64,000 bases of DNA from Brachyspira sp949287565 (GTDB taxonomy: Bacteria; Spirochaetota; Brachyspiria; Brachyspirales; Brachyspiraceae), in assembly GCF_036997615.1 (NCBI RefSeq), contig NZ_JAWLQA010000013.1. One strand, given 5' to 3'. Below the pieces are notes generated by a model. That model had not been told where the DNA came from. It searched no databases and saw nothing but the letters and a program-made list of their open reading frames with translations. Below are positions 27,389 through 34,045 of this stretch, piece by piece (the stretch's first letter is position 1; each line of letters opens with the position of its first letter). A program made the translations under genes and the position numbers.

Positions 27389-28207
27389 ATGCTCAAAATA
27401 ATTGACAAAATCACAAAAGAACATGTATTTGAAGATTTGGAATCAAAAGACAAAGAATCACTTTTTAGAGCGTTAAGTGAAAAAATTGCACCAGTTGCTT
27501 CTGCATCTGCAGATGCTATCTTTGATGCATTCAAAAAACGTGAAGATGAATACACTACTAATATTGGAAACGGGGTTGCTGTTCCTCATGGAAGAATACA
27601 AGGTTATGGAAAAACAGATATATTCGTTGGTTTCTTAAAAAATGAAATTAACTACGATTCAGACTCTGATGAAAAAAGCCCTGTTAAACTTGTATTTGCA
27701 ATACTTTCAGATCTTGATAACCCTCAAGATTATCTTTTAAATCTTTCTCAAATTTTCTTCTTAGTTAACCAAAAAGAAATACTTGATAAAGTAATGGCTA
27801 CTAAAAGCTATGATGAACTTTCTACTGTTTTAGAATCATTCAAAAAATTAGATGAAAAATTTGAAGCTGAAAAACAAATCAAATTCTTAATCGAACTTGA
27901 AAGAGCTGAAATACAAATCAAAGCTTATGAACTTTATAGTTCTACTCACTCTCAGCAAAAATCTGATGTTGTTTTAGAAGAGTACAAAAAATATAAAGAT
28001 ACTATTCTTAGCAAAATAGATGTTGCAGTTTTAGAAAATTATAAGAGAATTAAAGAAAATAAAGGTGAGGCTTTAGCTAAAATTGAAAATTACAAATGCA
28101 GTGCTTGTAATGTAGCTATACCTAAAATGACTGTTAATGAAGTTAGAAGACAAAATCAAATTATTATGTGTTTCCACTGCGGAAGAATATTATTCACTAC
28201 TGACTGA
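27389..28207 (+). CDS. PTS EIIA-Ntr-like domain fused to a zinc ribbon
   Basis: A 272-residue protein. Residues 1-150 form an EIIA(Fru/Ntr)-like domain with the phosphohistidine in GVAVPHGRI (about residue 67). A helical, probably coiled-coil linker runs over about 155-235. The C-terminus is a four-Cys zinc ribbon, CSACNVAI ... CFHCGRILF, of the type seen in DUF164/C4 zinc-ribbon proteins. The fusion suggests a regulator whose binding partner depends on PTS phosphorylation. AGGAG precedes ATG 27389. The FlgD-like lipoprotein gene follows after eight bases. Confidence 0.8.
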   Translation: MLKIIDKITKEHVFEDLESKDKESLFRALSEKIAPVASASADAIFDAFKKREDEYTTNIGNGVAVPHGRIQGYGKTDIFVGFLKNEINYDSDSDEKSPVKLVFAILSDLDNPQDYLLNLSQIFFLVNQKEILDKVMATKSYDELSTVLESFKKLDEKFEAEKQIKFLIELERAEIQIKAYELYSSTHSQQKSDVVLEEYKKYKDTILSKIDVAVLENYKRIKENKGEALAKIENYKCSACNVAIPKMTVNEVRRQNQIIMCFHCGRILFTTD

Positions 28208-28215
28208 TAACATTA

Positions 28216-28626
28216 ATGATAAGTAATTTATTAAAAATATGGACAGCTAAAAGAAATATTTTAATAATACTTCTTTTAGCTTTCCTTTATATTTCATGTT
28301 CGCCTAATAAACCTAGCTCAAGCATTTCTGAGTTTTATAATTACCCTAATCCATTTAGTCCGTCTAAAGAGAATACTACTTATAAAGTTTCTATTAATAG
28401 CGGAGAAATTATAAGTGCTAAAGTAGAAATATACTCTCAAAACGGCGATTTAATGGACTCAAAAGATTTAATTGTTGACACTTCAAAGAAAACAGCTACT
28501 TGTATATGGTCTGGACTTGATAAAAATGGAAAATATCTTCCTTCTGCTGTTTATGATGCTAAAGTAATAGTAAAAGATAATCAAGATTCCACATTTACAG
28601 CTGAATTCAAAACTTCTATAAGATAA
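28216..28626 (+). CDS. Lipoprotein with FlgD-Ig-like domain
   Basis: A 136-residue protein. The N-terminal hydrophobic helix ends in a lipobox (LYISC, Cys about residue 28). The rest is a single beta-sandwich of the FlgD-Ig/T9SS-tail type: FYNYPNPFSPSKENTTY, then WSGLDKNGKYLPSAVYDAKV. Such domains form small structural or anchoring modules. It directly follows the EIIA fusion gene and is probably cotranscribed. I see no clear ribosome site, which fits coupling to the upstream gene. Confidence 0.7.
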   Translation: MISNLLKIWTAKRNILIILLLAFLYISCSPNKPSSSISEFYNYPNPFSPSKENTTYKVSINSGEIISAKVEIYSQNGDLMDSKDLIVDTSKKTATCIWSGLDKNGKYLPSAVYDAKVIVKDNQDSTFTAEFKTSIR

Positions 28627-28648
28627 AAACTAATATATACCTAAACAA

Positions 28649-28912
28649 CTATATTTTATCAATCTTTGCTTTTTTATGAATATAAATTATTATTTTAACG
28701 AATTTGAAAATCAAAAAAATATATAGAAAGCGGTACAAGGCTTTATTTTTATTGCTACACAAATTACAAGCAGGAAAGAAACTATTTGAGAGATAGTTTT
28801 TCACACTTGTACCGCATTTCAAGCTTATTAAAATTAAAGAACAATTGCTGTTATTTTTCTTCTGAGTATACTGCTCTTTAGAAGATAGTATTATACCTCT
28901 ATCAACTTTCAT
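28649..28912 (-). CDS. Doubtful small protein overlapping an inverted repeat
   Basis: An 87-codon frame with a good ribosome site (GAAGGAAAG) before ATG 28912. Its product is Lys/Ser/Asn-rich, with four cysteines and a hydrophobic C-terminus, and I do not recognise it. The frame covers a 10-bp inverted repeat (GCGGTACAAG at 28730 and its complement at 28806) with a smaller hairpin inside. The region may be a repeat element or structured RNA rather than a gene. Confidence 0.3.
   Translation of the reverse strand: MKVDRGIILSSKEQYTQKKNNSNCSLILISLKCGTSVKNYLSNSFFPACNLCSNKNKALYRFLYIFLIFKFVKIIIYIHKKAKIDKI
28730..28815. repeat. Inverted repeat with nested hairpin
   Basis: GCGGTACAAG (28730-28739) faces CTTGTACCGC (28806-28815). 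Inside, AAACTAT and ATAGTTT form a second stem followed by T residues. The arms are richer in GC than the surroundings. It could be a miniature element or a structured RNA; no family is recognised. Confidence 0.4.
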
Positions 28913-29032
28913 ATTTTCTTTCCTTCAATGCTTACAAAAGTTTCTCAGGCTTTTGTTTTGATAGCATCATAAATTTGCGTAGCAATTACTAATATACACA
29001 AAAATATTTTAAAGTCAAGAATATATAAAAAA

Positions 29033-29473
29033 TTATTCATATTTTTTATAACTAGAATATAATTCTGATATGCAAGAGTTACATATATCTTCATTAAGAA
29101 ATGCTAATATATATTTTAAATGTGTAAAATTTTCTGTATAATAAACATTATCATATTTGTTAGCAAATTCTTTAATTCCAATATAATAGTTGAAGTTTGT
29201 ATTTATTTTAGTATTATTCATATTCTTAAAATATGGAGAATCTACTAAATATGGAACATCAACTGATAACTCAAAATTAAAAGGTAATACCAAAAAACTG
29301 TGTTTTATAGCTTCAATTTTATTATCTCTAAAATCACATAATGGACGTAAAGATGCTAATTCTATATATTTATACTTATTTTCAGGCTCTTTTATTTCAT
29401 CACATAAAAAAATATGAAATTTTTTATTATCTGCACATTCTATATAATTTTCTTTTAATAAAATATATCCCAT
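29033..29473 (-). CDS. Protein of unknown function
   Basis: A 146-residue protein starting at ATG 29473, chosen because AGGAG lies at the right distance; the frame is open to 29539 without a ribosome site. It is soluble, with many Tyr, Asn and Lys and a CxxC pair near the C-terminus (ICNSC). No family is recognised. It is the last chromosomal gene before the putative left prophage end at 29678. Confidence 0.5.
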   Translation of the reverse strand: MGYILLKENYIECADNKKFHIFLCDEIKEPENKYKYIELASLRPLCDFRDNKIEAIKHSFLVLPFNFELSVDVPYLVDSPYFKNMNNTKINTNFNYYIGIKEFANKYDNVYYTENFTHLKYILAFLNEDICNSCISELYSSYKKYE

Positions 29474-29558
29474 TATAAAATCTCCTAATATTATAAAATT
29501 ATTAAAATAATATAAAATATAATTTAAAAAGTCAAACAACTATATTTTTTATATATAT

Positions 29559-29610
29559 AAGCTTTTTTTATATAAGTATATATTAATGTATACCTAAATA
29601 AAAAAAGCTT
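29559..29610. repeat. Perfect 13-bp inverted repeat
   Basis: AAGCTTTTTTTAT (29559-29571) and ATAAAAAAAGCTT (29598-29610) are exact complements around a 26-base loop. It may work as a bidirectional terminator or protein site near the phage boundary. Confidence 0.5.
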
Positions 29611-29677
29611 TGTATAAAGCCTCTGTGCGTTAAATAAAGCTATTCTATTAAAGACTTGAAGATAATATTTGTATTAT

Positions 29678-29692
29678 GTTATCGTAACAGTT
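29678..29692 (+). other. Candidate attL core
   Basis: GTTATCGTAACAGTT occurs here and again at 59694-59708, 30.0 kb away. The pair encloses the integrase and all phage structural genes. The right copy is half of a dif-like palindrome. Fifteen bases is short for an att core, so this is an inference. Confidence 0.4.
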
Positions 29693-29801
29693 TTCAAAAA
29701 CTGATTTAACTTTTCATGTTATTTCTAAAATAAACTAAAATATATTAACTCTTATTCTTTTTTAAATTTAAAAGTCTTTAACATATCTTTAAATTTATAA
29801 A

Positions 29802-29904
29802 CCACTTTGTTAAGTACTCATTTAATAAAATGGCTATATTAATCCACTTTATTAAGTGCTATATTTAACAAAATGGATATGTTAATCCATTTTGTTAAGT
29901 TAAC
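29802..29904. repeat. Phased array of five 14-bp boxes
   Basis: Boxes of the form CCAYTTTRTTAARY occur in alternating orientation: plus at 29802, 29844 and 29887, minus at 29820-29833 and 29863-29876. The plus copies are 42-43 bases apart, four helical turns. They lie between the candidate attL and the integrase gene and resemble arm-type integrase or directionality-factor sites. Confidence 0.6.
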
Positions 29905-30001
29905 CTATATTTATGCAGTTTTTACAAACTAATATTTTCTAATATTTTTTATATTAACTAAACAGTATTATAGTTTTTACTAATCATAAAATTAGCCCAC
30001 A

Positions 30002-30029
30002 GGCTGTAATCTTGGCAGAGATTACAGCC
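30002..30029 (-). terminator. Hairpin behind the integrase gene
   Basis: GGCTGTAATCT and AGATTACAGCC form an 11-bp perfect stem seven bases past the integrase stop codon. The T run after it is weak (AATTTTAT), so it may be a terminator or an mRNA-stabilising end. Confidence 0.6.
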
Positions 30030-30035
30030 CATCTT

Positions 30036-31154
30036 TTAAGCCCTATTAAAATCCTTTTCGATTTTTTCAAAACTGTTTAATATTTCATTCATTCTGCCAG
30101 TTAAGTCTTTCCATTCTTCAAGCATATTTGTTTTAATGTCTTTTTTAATACAGTCTTTTTTCGTACTATTTTGAAACTTAGAAAATGGGTGATTTTCCAT
30201 AGCTTCTTTTATCATACCAGCCAAAACATAAATATATCTTGACACGGTTGTATTTATATTTTGATGTCCTAGCATTTTTGATATAACATAAATGTCAGTT
30301 CCGTTTTCTGCCATATCAGTTGCAAAGCCTCTTCTTAATGAATGACAAGTAACTTTTGTATTTGTCTTTTTAGAAATGAAATGCATTATTGTGCTTATAG
30401 TATTTATGTTCAAAGGCTCGCCGTTTGTTTTAATAAATAGCATATTATGTGTTTTCTTTCTTTGCTTTAATATGGATTTTCTTAATTTTAAATATTCAAA
30501 TAGTTTAGATTTTATAGAATTAGAAAAAGAAATAATTCTTGGTTTATCCCCTTTCGTTTTATAAATAGTTATGGTATTATTAGATAGGTTTATATTTTCT
30601 ATGTCTATGCAGGCAAGCTCTTTACGGCGTATGCCTGTGTTAGACATCAGCAAAAGCATGAATATATTTCTCTCATCTGCAAAACTTTCTGATTTTTCTT
30701 TTATCTTTTTTGTAATACTGATCGTTTCATCTGCTTTTATTAACAGCTGATTTTTTACAATTATCTTTGGAGTTTTAAGCTCATCAAAAATATCAAAAAA
30801 AGTTTCGGTACTTATTTTTTTCAATTTCACTAAATACTTAAAGTAATTTTTTACAGCCATAACTCTGCAGTGAATGACATCTGCACTAAGATTTTTATTA
30901 ACTTGATAAGCGATATAGTCTTCAATGCATTTTCTATCTACTTTATTATACATAACCGTAGTATTGTATAATTGTATATTTTTAGACAGTCTATTATCAT
31001 AATAAAAATATAAAAAATCATAGAAATTTTTTATAGAGTTTGAATAAGTCTGTAAAGTTGATTTTGATTTATAAAGTTTTATGTATTCAAGATATTTAAT
31101 TATTAAATTAGAATTATTGTTATCATATAATTTTAGATAGTCTAGCGTTTTCAT
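30036..31154 (-). CDS. Tyrosine recombinase, phage integrase
   Basis: A 372-residue site-specific recombinase. The N-terminal SAM-like DNA-binding domain covers about residues 1-130. The catalytic domain shows the first Arg in NTGIRRKELACI, HSLRRGFAT (His and second Arg), LGHQNINTT and the nucleophile Tyr in SRYIYV. AAGGAG before ATG 31154 fixes the start; a longer frame to 31208 lacks a ribosome site and crosses a hairpin. It lies just inside the candidate attL and points outward, as phage integrases often do. Confidence 0.9.
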   Translation of the reverse strand: MKTLDYLKLYDNNNSNLIIKYLEYIKLYKSKSTLQTYSNSIKNFYDFLYFYYDNRLSKNIQLYNTTVMYNKVDRKCIEDYIAYQVNKNLSADVIHCRVMAVKNYFKYLVKLKKISTETFFDIFDELKTPKIIVKNQLLIKADETISITKKIKEKSESFADERNIFMLLLMSNTGIRRKELACIDIENINLSNNTITIYKTKGDKPRIISFSNSIKSKLFEYLKLRKSILKQRKKTHNMLFIKTNGEPLNINTISTIMHFISKKTNTKVTCHSLRRGFATDMAENGTDIYVISKMLGHQNINTTVSRYIYVLAGMIKEAMENHPFSKFQNSTKKDCIKKDIKTNMLEEWKDLTGRMNEILNSFEKIEKDFNRA

Positions 31155-31178
31155 AAAAACAGCTCCTTTTATTTTAAT

Positions 31179-31203
31179 AAGCCTGTCTTTGATAGGCAGG
31201 CTT
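31179..31203 (-). promoter_or_regulatory. Hairpin in the integrase leader
   Basis: AAGCCTGTCT (31179-31188) and AGGCAGGCTT (31194-31203) pair with one mismatch, about 14 bases upstream of the integrase ribosome site. It may attenuate or otherwise control integrase translation. Confidence 0.5.
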
Positions 31204-31452
31204 TTCAAATAAAAAGTTTTTTGAAACTGTTTTTAATATTTTTCTGAGCAGTAATATTATCGTCTTAACCTAATTACAATTAAATATTTTTATTATATTA
31301 AATTTTTTGTATTGTACTGTATATATTACATTTAAGTATTGTTTATTACTCTATTTCATTATTAAAGAGATAATCATTAAAAAATAATTATGACAAAGTT
31401 TAATACTTTTTAACAAGTATTAATTAAAAAATATTAGCTATATTGCAATGAT

Positions 31453-31481
31453 TTTTGAGCATTTTATAATTTTGCTATAAT
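31453..31481 (+). promoter_or_regulatory. Predicted promoter of the toxin-like transcript
   Basis: TTTTGA, 17 bases, then a perfect TATAAT (31476-31481). Transcription would begin near 31488, exactly at the 5' arm of the leader stem. Confidence 0.5.
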
Positions 31482-31487
31482 AAAAAA

Positions 31488-31519
31488 ATGGCTTAGAACT
31501 CGGCAAAGTCCTAAGCTAT
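31488..31519 (+). promoter_or_regulatory. 5' stem-loop of the toxin-like mRNA
   Basis: ATGGCTTAG (31488-31496) pairs with CTAAGCTAT (31511-31519) at the predicted mRNA 5' end. A second hairpin, AAGGA/TCCTT, folds over the strong ribosome site just before the ATG. Confidence 0.5.
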
Positions 31520-31547
31520 AGAATACTTCAAAAGGAGGTGATTCCTT

Positions 31548-31616
31548 ATGAATGGTACTGAAATATTTATCATCATAATAGCATTAACATTACTTATAAA
31601 AGAATTAAAAAATTAA
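31548..31616 (+). CDS. 22-residue hydrophobic peptide, likely type I toxin
   Basis: The product is M-N-G-T-E followed by a hydrophobic stretch (IFIIIIALTLLI) and a Lys-rich tail (KELKN). One membrane helix with a charged end is the shape of type I toxins and holin-like toxins. The ribosome site AAAGGAGGTGAT is exceptionally strong for this window, yet it can fold with the TTCCTT just after it. The mRNA 5' end also forms a stem. Strong but masked translation signals are known in Fst/TxpA-type systems. The antisense RNA cannot be confirmed by eye. Confidence 0.55.
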   Translation: MNGTEIFIIIIALTLLIKELKN

Positions 31617-31675
31617 TGTTAATACTAACTAGCATTATTTTATACTAACATTAAATAATATTCAAGGAGTTTTTA

Positions 31676-31873
31676 ATGTCTAAATTAAAAGAGTTTGAAA
31701 TACAAAGTGAAGCTAAAAGTATAAAGGGCTGTGATATGATAGCCGTACGTATACCAAAAGAAATAGGAAAAGAAATAAGAGAAAATGCTTTAAAGTACAA
31801 TATGACGCTTAAGGAATATATAATAAATGTACATAAGTTTTATTTAGCATATTTAAAAGAAAATAAAAAATAA
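31676..31873 (+). CDS. Ribbon-helix-helix-like small regulator
   Basis: A 65-residue protein with MIAVRIPKEIGKEIRENA followed by NMTLKEYIINVHKFYLAYL: a beta strand and two helices in the order of MetJ/Arc-type DNA-binding proteins. AAGGAG precedes the ATG. It lies in a short plus-strand cluster divergent from the integrase and is the only visible candidate for a phage transcription regulator here. It could instead be an antitoxin. Its C-terminal helix is echoed by the mini-ORF at 31894. Confidence 0.55.
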   Translation: MSKLKEFEIQSEAKSIKGCDMIAVRIPKEIGKEIRENALKYNMTLKEYIINVHKFYLAYLKENKK

Positions 31874-31893
31874 AGAAATAGGAAAAATCTGCA

Positions 31894-31959
31894 ATGAATG
31901 TAAGCGAATATTTAATAGCACTTCATAGAATGTATATGGAGGAGCAAAACAAAAAGTAA
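31894..31959 (+). pseudogene. Mini-ORF resembling the C-terminus of the upstream RHH protein
   Basis: A 21-codon frame encoding MNVSEYLIALHRMYMEEQN plus KK. It matches the upstream protein's MTLKEYIINVHKFYLAYLKE in pattern (M-x-x-x-EY-I-x-x-H-x-x-Y). It has only a weak upstream GGA. It is either a remnant of a duplicated gene or a small peptide that could mix with the full protein. Confidence 0.4.
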
Positions 31960-31976
31960 AAATTATTAAAAAATAA

Positions 31977-32007
31977 AAGGATAAGGTTCTGGTCAAACCT
32001 TATCCTT
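31977..32007. terminator. Perfect 12-bp hairpin
   Basis: AAGGATAAGGTT (31977-31988) and AACCTTATCCTT (31996-32007) are exact complements. It ends the RHH cluster. The T-rich side (TTTTATTTTTT) is on the minus strand, so it would terminate best in that direction. Confidence 0.65.
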
Positions 32008-32039
32008 AAAAATCAAAATATCACTTTCGAGGTAATAAA

Positions 32040-32225
32040 ATGATTTATATAAGAAGTATAATACAATTTTTTAAAATAGTAAAGAGTATTATTATATCAT
32101 TAGTCTTTTTAACTGCAGTAATAATAATATTTTTAATTGTTATAGATAATAGCAATATAGAAATAAAACTAAATATTTCAAATAAACCAGCATTTATATA
32201 TGAAATATTTTTTAATAAAAAATAA
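32040..32225 (+). CDS. Small single-pass membrane protein
   Basis: A 61-residue protein with one long hydrophobic helix (about residues 15-38, SIIISLVFLTAVIIIFLIVI) and a short polar C-terminal tail. CGAGG lies eight bases before the ATG. Function unknown; position between regulator and nuclease genes suggests a phage accessory gene. A hairpin (32248-32281) follows. Confidence 0.45.
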   Translation: MIYIRSIIQFFKIVKSIIISLVFLTAVIIIFLIVIDNSNIEIKLNISNKPAFIYEIFFNKK

Positions 32226-32247
32226 CTTATTACATCAAAATATTAAT

Positions 32248-32281
32248 AGCAATCAATGCATTTATAAAAGTATTGATTGCT
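32248..32281. terminator. 10-bp hairpin
   Basis: AGCAATCAAT (32248-32257) pairs with ATTGATTGCT (32272-32281). It has no strong T run on the plus strand. It separates the small plus-strand genes from the late minus-strand operon. Confidence 0.5.
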
Positions 32282-32328
32282 ATAATAAAGATATTCAATA
32301 ATTAAGAATGTTAATAAAAATTATAATA

Positions 32329-32760
32329 TTACCAACTATCTTTAGTACCGCCGTTATAAGGTTTCGCATAATTATTTTTTATCATATAGTCTTTTACATC
32401 TATATCATCAGCCTCGACATCAGCAAGTATTCTAAAATATTTATCTCTATTAAGATTATATAAAGTTATTTTTCTGCCTTCAAATAATTTGATTAATGCC
32501 TCTTTTGATTTTCTTGCTAGTTCTTTAGTTTCTTCTGTACCTCCTCTAATTTCTGGAGTGTCTATACCTCTTATGCGTACACTAATATTTGAACCTATAA
32601 GCCAATGAACATCAGGAATATTAACAAAAAATGTATCTCCATCATATATACATATTACTTCAATATTATAAAGAATATTGTTATTTATATTATTTTCTGT
32701 AGTTTCAAAAGCAAATAGACTAATAGATAATACCATATAAATTAATAATAATTTTTTCAT
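32329..32760 (-). CDS. Secreted thermonuclease (SNase-like)
   Basis: A 143-residue protein with a signal peptide (MKKLLLIYMVLSISLFAFE) and a staphylococcal-nuclease fold. Residues matching the nuclease site are visible: YDGDT (about 39-43), RIRGIDTPE (about 62-70, Arg, Asp, Glu) and YFRILADV with the second Arg. The OB fold is shorter than in S. aureus but keeps all catalytic positions. It would cut DNA outside the cytoplasm. It sits at the end of the tail operon, where phages carry host-benefit genes, next to a His-Cys protein with which such nucleases often occur. Confidence 0.8.
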   Translation of the reverse strand: MKKLLLIYMVLSISLFAFETTENNINNNILYNIEVICIYDGDTFFVNIPDVHWLIGSNISVRIRGIDTPEIRGGTEETKELARKSKEALIKLFEGRKITLYNLNRDKYFRILADVEADDIDVKDYMIKNNYAKPYNGGTKDSW

Positions 32761-32839
32761 TTTTTTATCCTTAAATAAGTTTTATAAATATTGTTAAACA
32801 AATAAAATTTGCATTTTAAGCCTAAAAAATATATTTTTT

Positions 32840-33046
32840 TTAAGGTTTACATCTTTTACAAGGTTCATATCCTTTTTTTATAGCTTCAGATAATGTTATT
32901 TTTATTTTAGATCTTCTTAATGAACTGCAATGCTCCAAATGATATTTTTCGCCTGTTCTCGTAATATATACAATTTTTTCCTGAGATGAAGCTGTTATAG
33001 ATATTATTAATAATAATAAAAAAAGTTTTATAATTTTGAGTTTCAT
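32840..33046 (-). CDS. Exported small Cys/His metal-binding protein
   Basis: A 68-residue protein with a signal peptide (residues 1-21) and one short domain. VYITRTGEKYHLEHCSSL and GYEPCKRCKP place His, Cys and a CxxC pair as in the small Ada-like zinc domains often found with secreted nucleases or competence proteins. Here the domain is a separate gene 79 bases upstream of the thermonuclease. It probably binds zinc and DNA or peptidoglycan in the periplasm. Confidence 0.6.
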   Translation of the reverse strand: MKLKIIKLFLLLLIISITASSQEKIVYITRTGEKYHLEHCSSLRRSKIKITLSEAIKKGYEPCKRCKP

Positions 33047-33122
33047 AAAATATTCCTATAATTTAATTTTTATATAATTATAGAAATATAATCCCTTATA
33101 TAAACAATATATAAAATGCTTT

Positions 33123-33308
33123 TTATAAAATCTTATCTAGTATATGTTTAGATATATTCATTTCTATGATACTGGTTATTAAATTTTTATTTTTTTCAAA
33201 ATCATTTATTTCTAACTCCGTTATAGTCTTTAGCATATTTTTAGCTACAATATTATCAGATTTTGATTTTAGATATTCTTTTACTTTTTGTATTTGTTCT
33301 TTATTCAT
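33123..33308 (-). CDS. Small phage protein, unknown
   Basis: A 61-residue charged helical protein starting at ATG 33308, chosen for the AAGGAG before it. That start leaves five bases after the gp48-like gene stop, so translation may be coupled. It occupies the place of small tail-fibre-related genes in Mu-like phages, but no similarity is visible. Confidence 0.5.
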   Translation of the reverse strand: MNKEQIQKVKEYLKSKSDNIVAKNMLKTITELEINDFEKNKNLITSIIEMNISKHILDKIL

Positions 33309-33313
33309 AATTA

Positions 33314-34045
33314 TTAACTCCTTGATTTTATTAAAGCCCAAGTATGAGCTGGTTTAATAGATAAAACTAATTGTTTAAAATACTCTAATCTGTCAGCTGG
33401 TATTATAACAGGCTGCATATTTATGATTCTGCCTTTATCATCTCTTTCTACATCTCCTCCTATAAAAAAACAAAAAGGAAAATATTTCGATTCTGTAGGT
33501 ATAAATGCTTCAGTATCTAATGTTTTATATTTTTCAAAATATCCGCAAACAAGTTTATTCTGTCCTGCATACCAGCCGCCTCCAGCTACAACTTTTATAT
33601 CTGGTATATCTGTTTGAAATGGAATAAAACCATTAGTTAATATCCAGTCAGTAGGACTTAAATCCTTCATAAATAAATTAGGATCTGTTATAGGTATGTT
33701 TTCATAAACATGAACATTAAAACCATTACCTTGTAGTATATTTTGAAGATAATAAGCTGACTGTCCTCCTTTATCTTTCCATCTCATAGCTATAGTATTT
33801 CTTCTGATACTTTCATTTTTATTTGGTGCTATTATTCCATATTGTTCTTCCCACAATTCTAAACTTCTTGTACTATTAGGGAATAAATCTAAATATATTT
33901 TATCTATATATTTTCTAATATCATCTGGTAAAGAAGTTAAAGCTTTTATAAACTTAGTTAAGTTTTTAGTTTCTATAAAACTCCATAATCTTGATTTTGG
34001 AAATAAAAGTTTAAAAATATTAAAATACTTTTCATTATAAGACAT
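33314..34045 (-). CDS. Baseplate protein, Mu gp48-like (DUF2313/YmfQ)
   Basis: A 243-residue protein. Family-like phrases are KALTSLPDDIRKYIDKIYLD, the RSLELWEEQYGI block at about residues 57-68, and MRWKDKGGQSAYYLQNIL. In Mu the homologue lies at the baseplate edge after gp47 and links to the tail fibres. It overlaps the end of the gp47-like gene by one base, as in Mu order. The central Trp- and Gly-rich part is less conserved. Confidence 0.75.
   Translation of the reverse strand: MSYNEKYFNIFKLLFPKSRLWSFIETKNLTKFIKALTSLPDDIRKYIDKIYLDLFPNSTRSLELWEEQYGIIAPNKNESIRRNTIAMRWKDKGGQSAYYLQNILQGNGFNVHVYENIPITDPNLFMKDLSPTDWILTNGFIPFQTDIPDIKVVAGGGWYAGQNKLVCGYFEKYKTLDTEAFIPTESKYFPFCFFIGGDVERDDKGRIINMQPVIIPADRLEYFKQLVLSIKPAHTWALIKSRS

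Larger units (their letters stand above)
29474..30035. other. Spacer at the left prophage boundary
   Basis: About 560 bases without a gene. It contains a 13-bp inverted repeat (29559-29610), a sequence shared with the right boundary (29678-29692), a phased array of five 14-bp boxes (29802-29904) and a hairpin behind the integrase gene (30002-30029). This packing of sites fits an integrase-binding region. Confidence 0.6.
31155..31547. other. Divergent control region between integrase and toxin-like gene
   Basis: About 390 bases without a larger gene. It holds the integrase leader hairpin, AT-rich promoter DNA, a plus-strand promoter (31453-31481) and the structured 5' leader of the small hydrophobic peptide gene. 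Confidence 0.55.

Noticed and set aside
29474..30035. tRNA gene as integration target at the left phage end
   Set aside because: No cloverleaf or T-loop sequence could be found; the candidate att core is not part of a tRNA.
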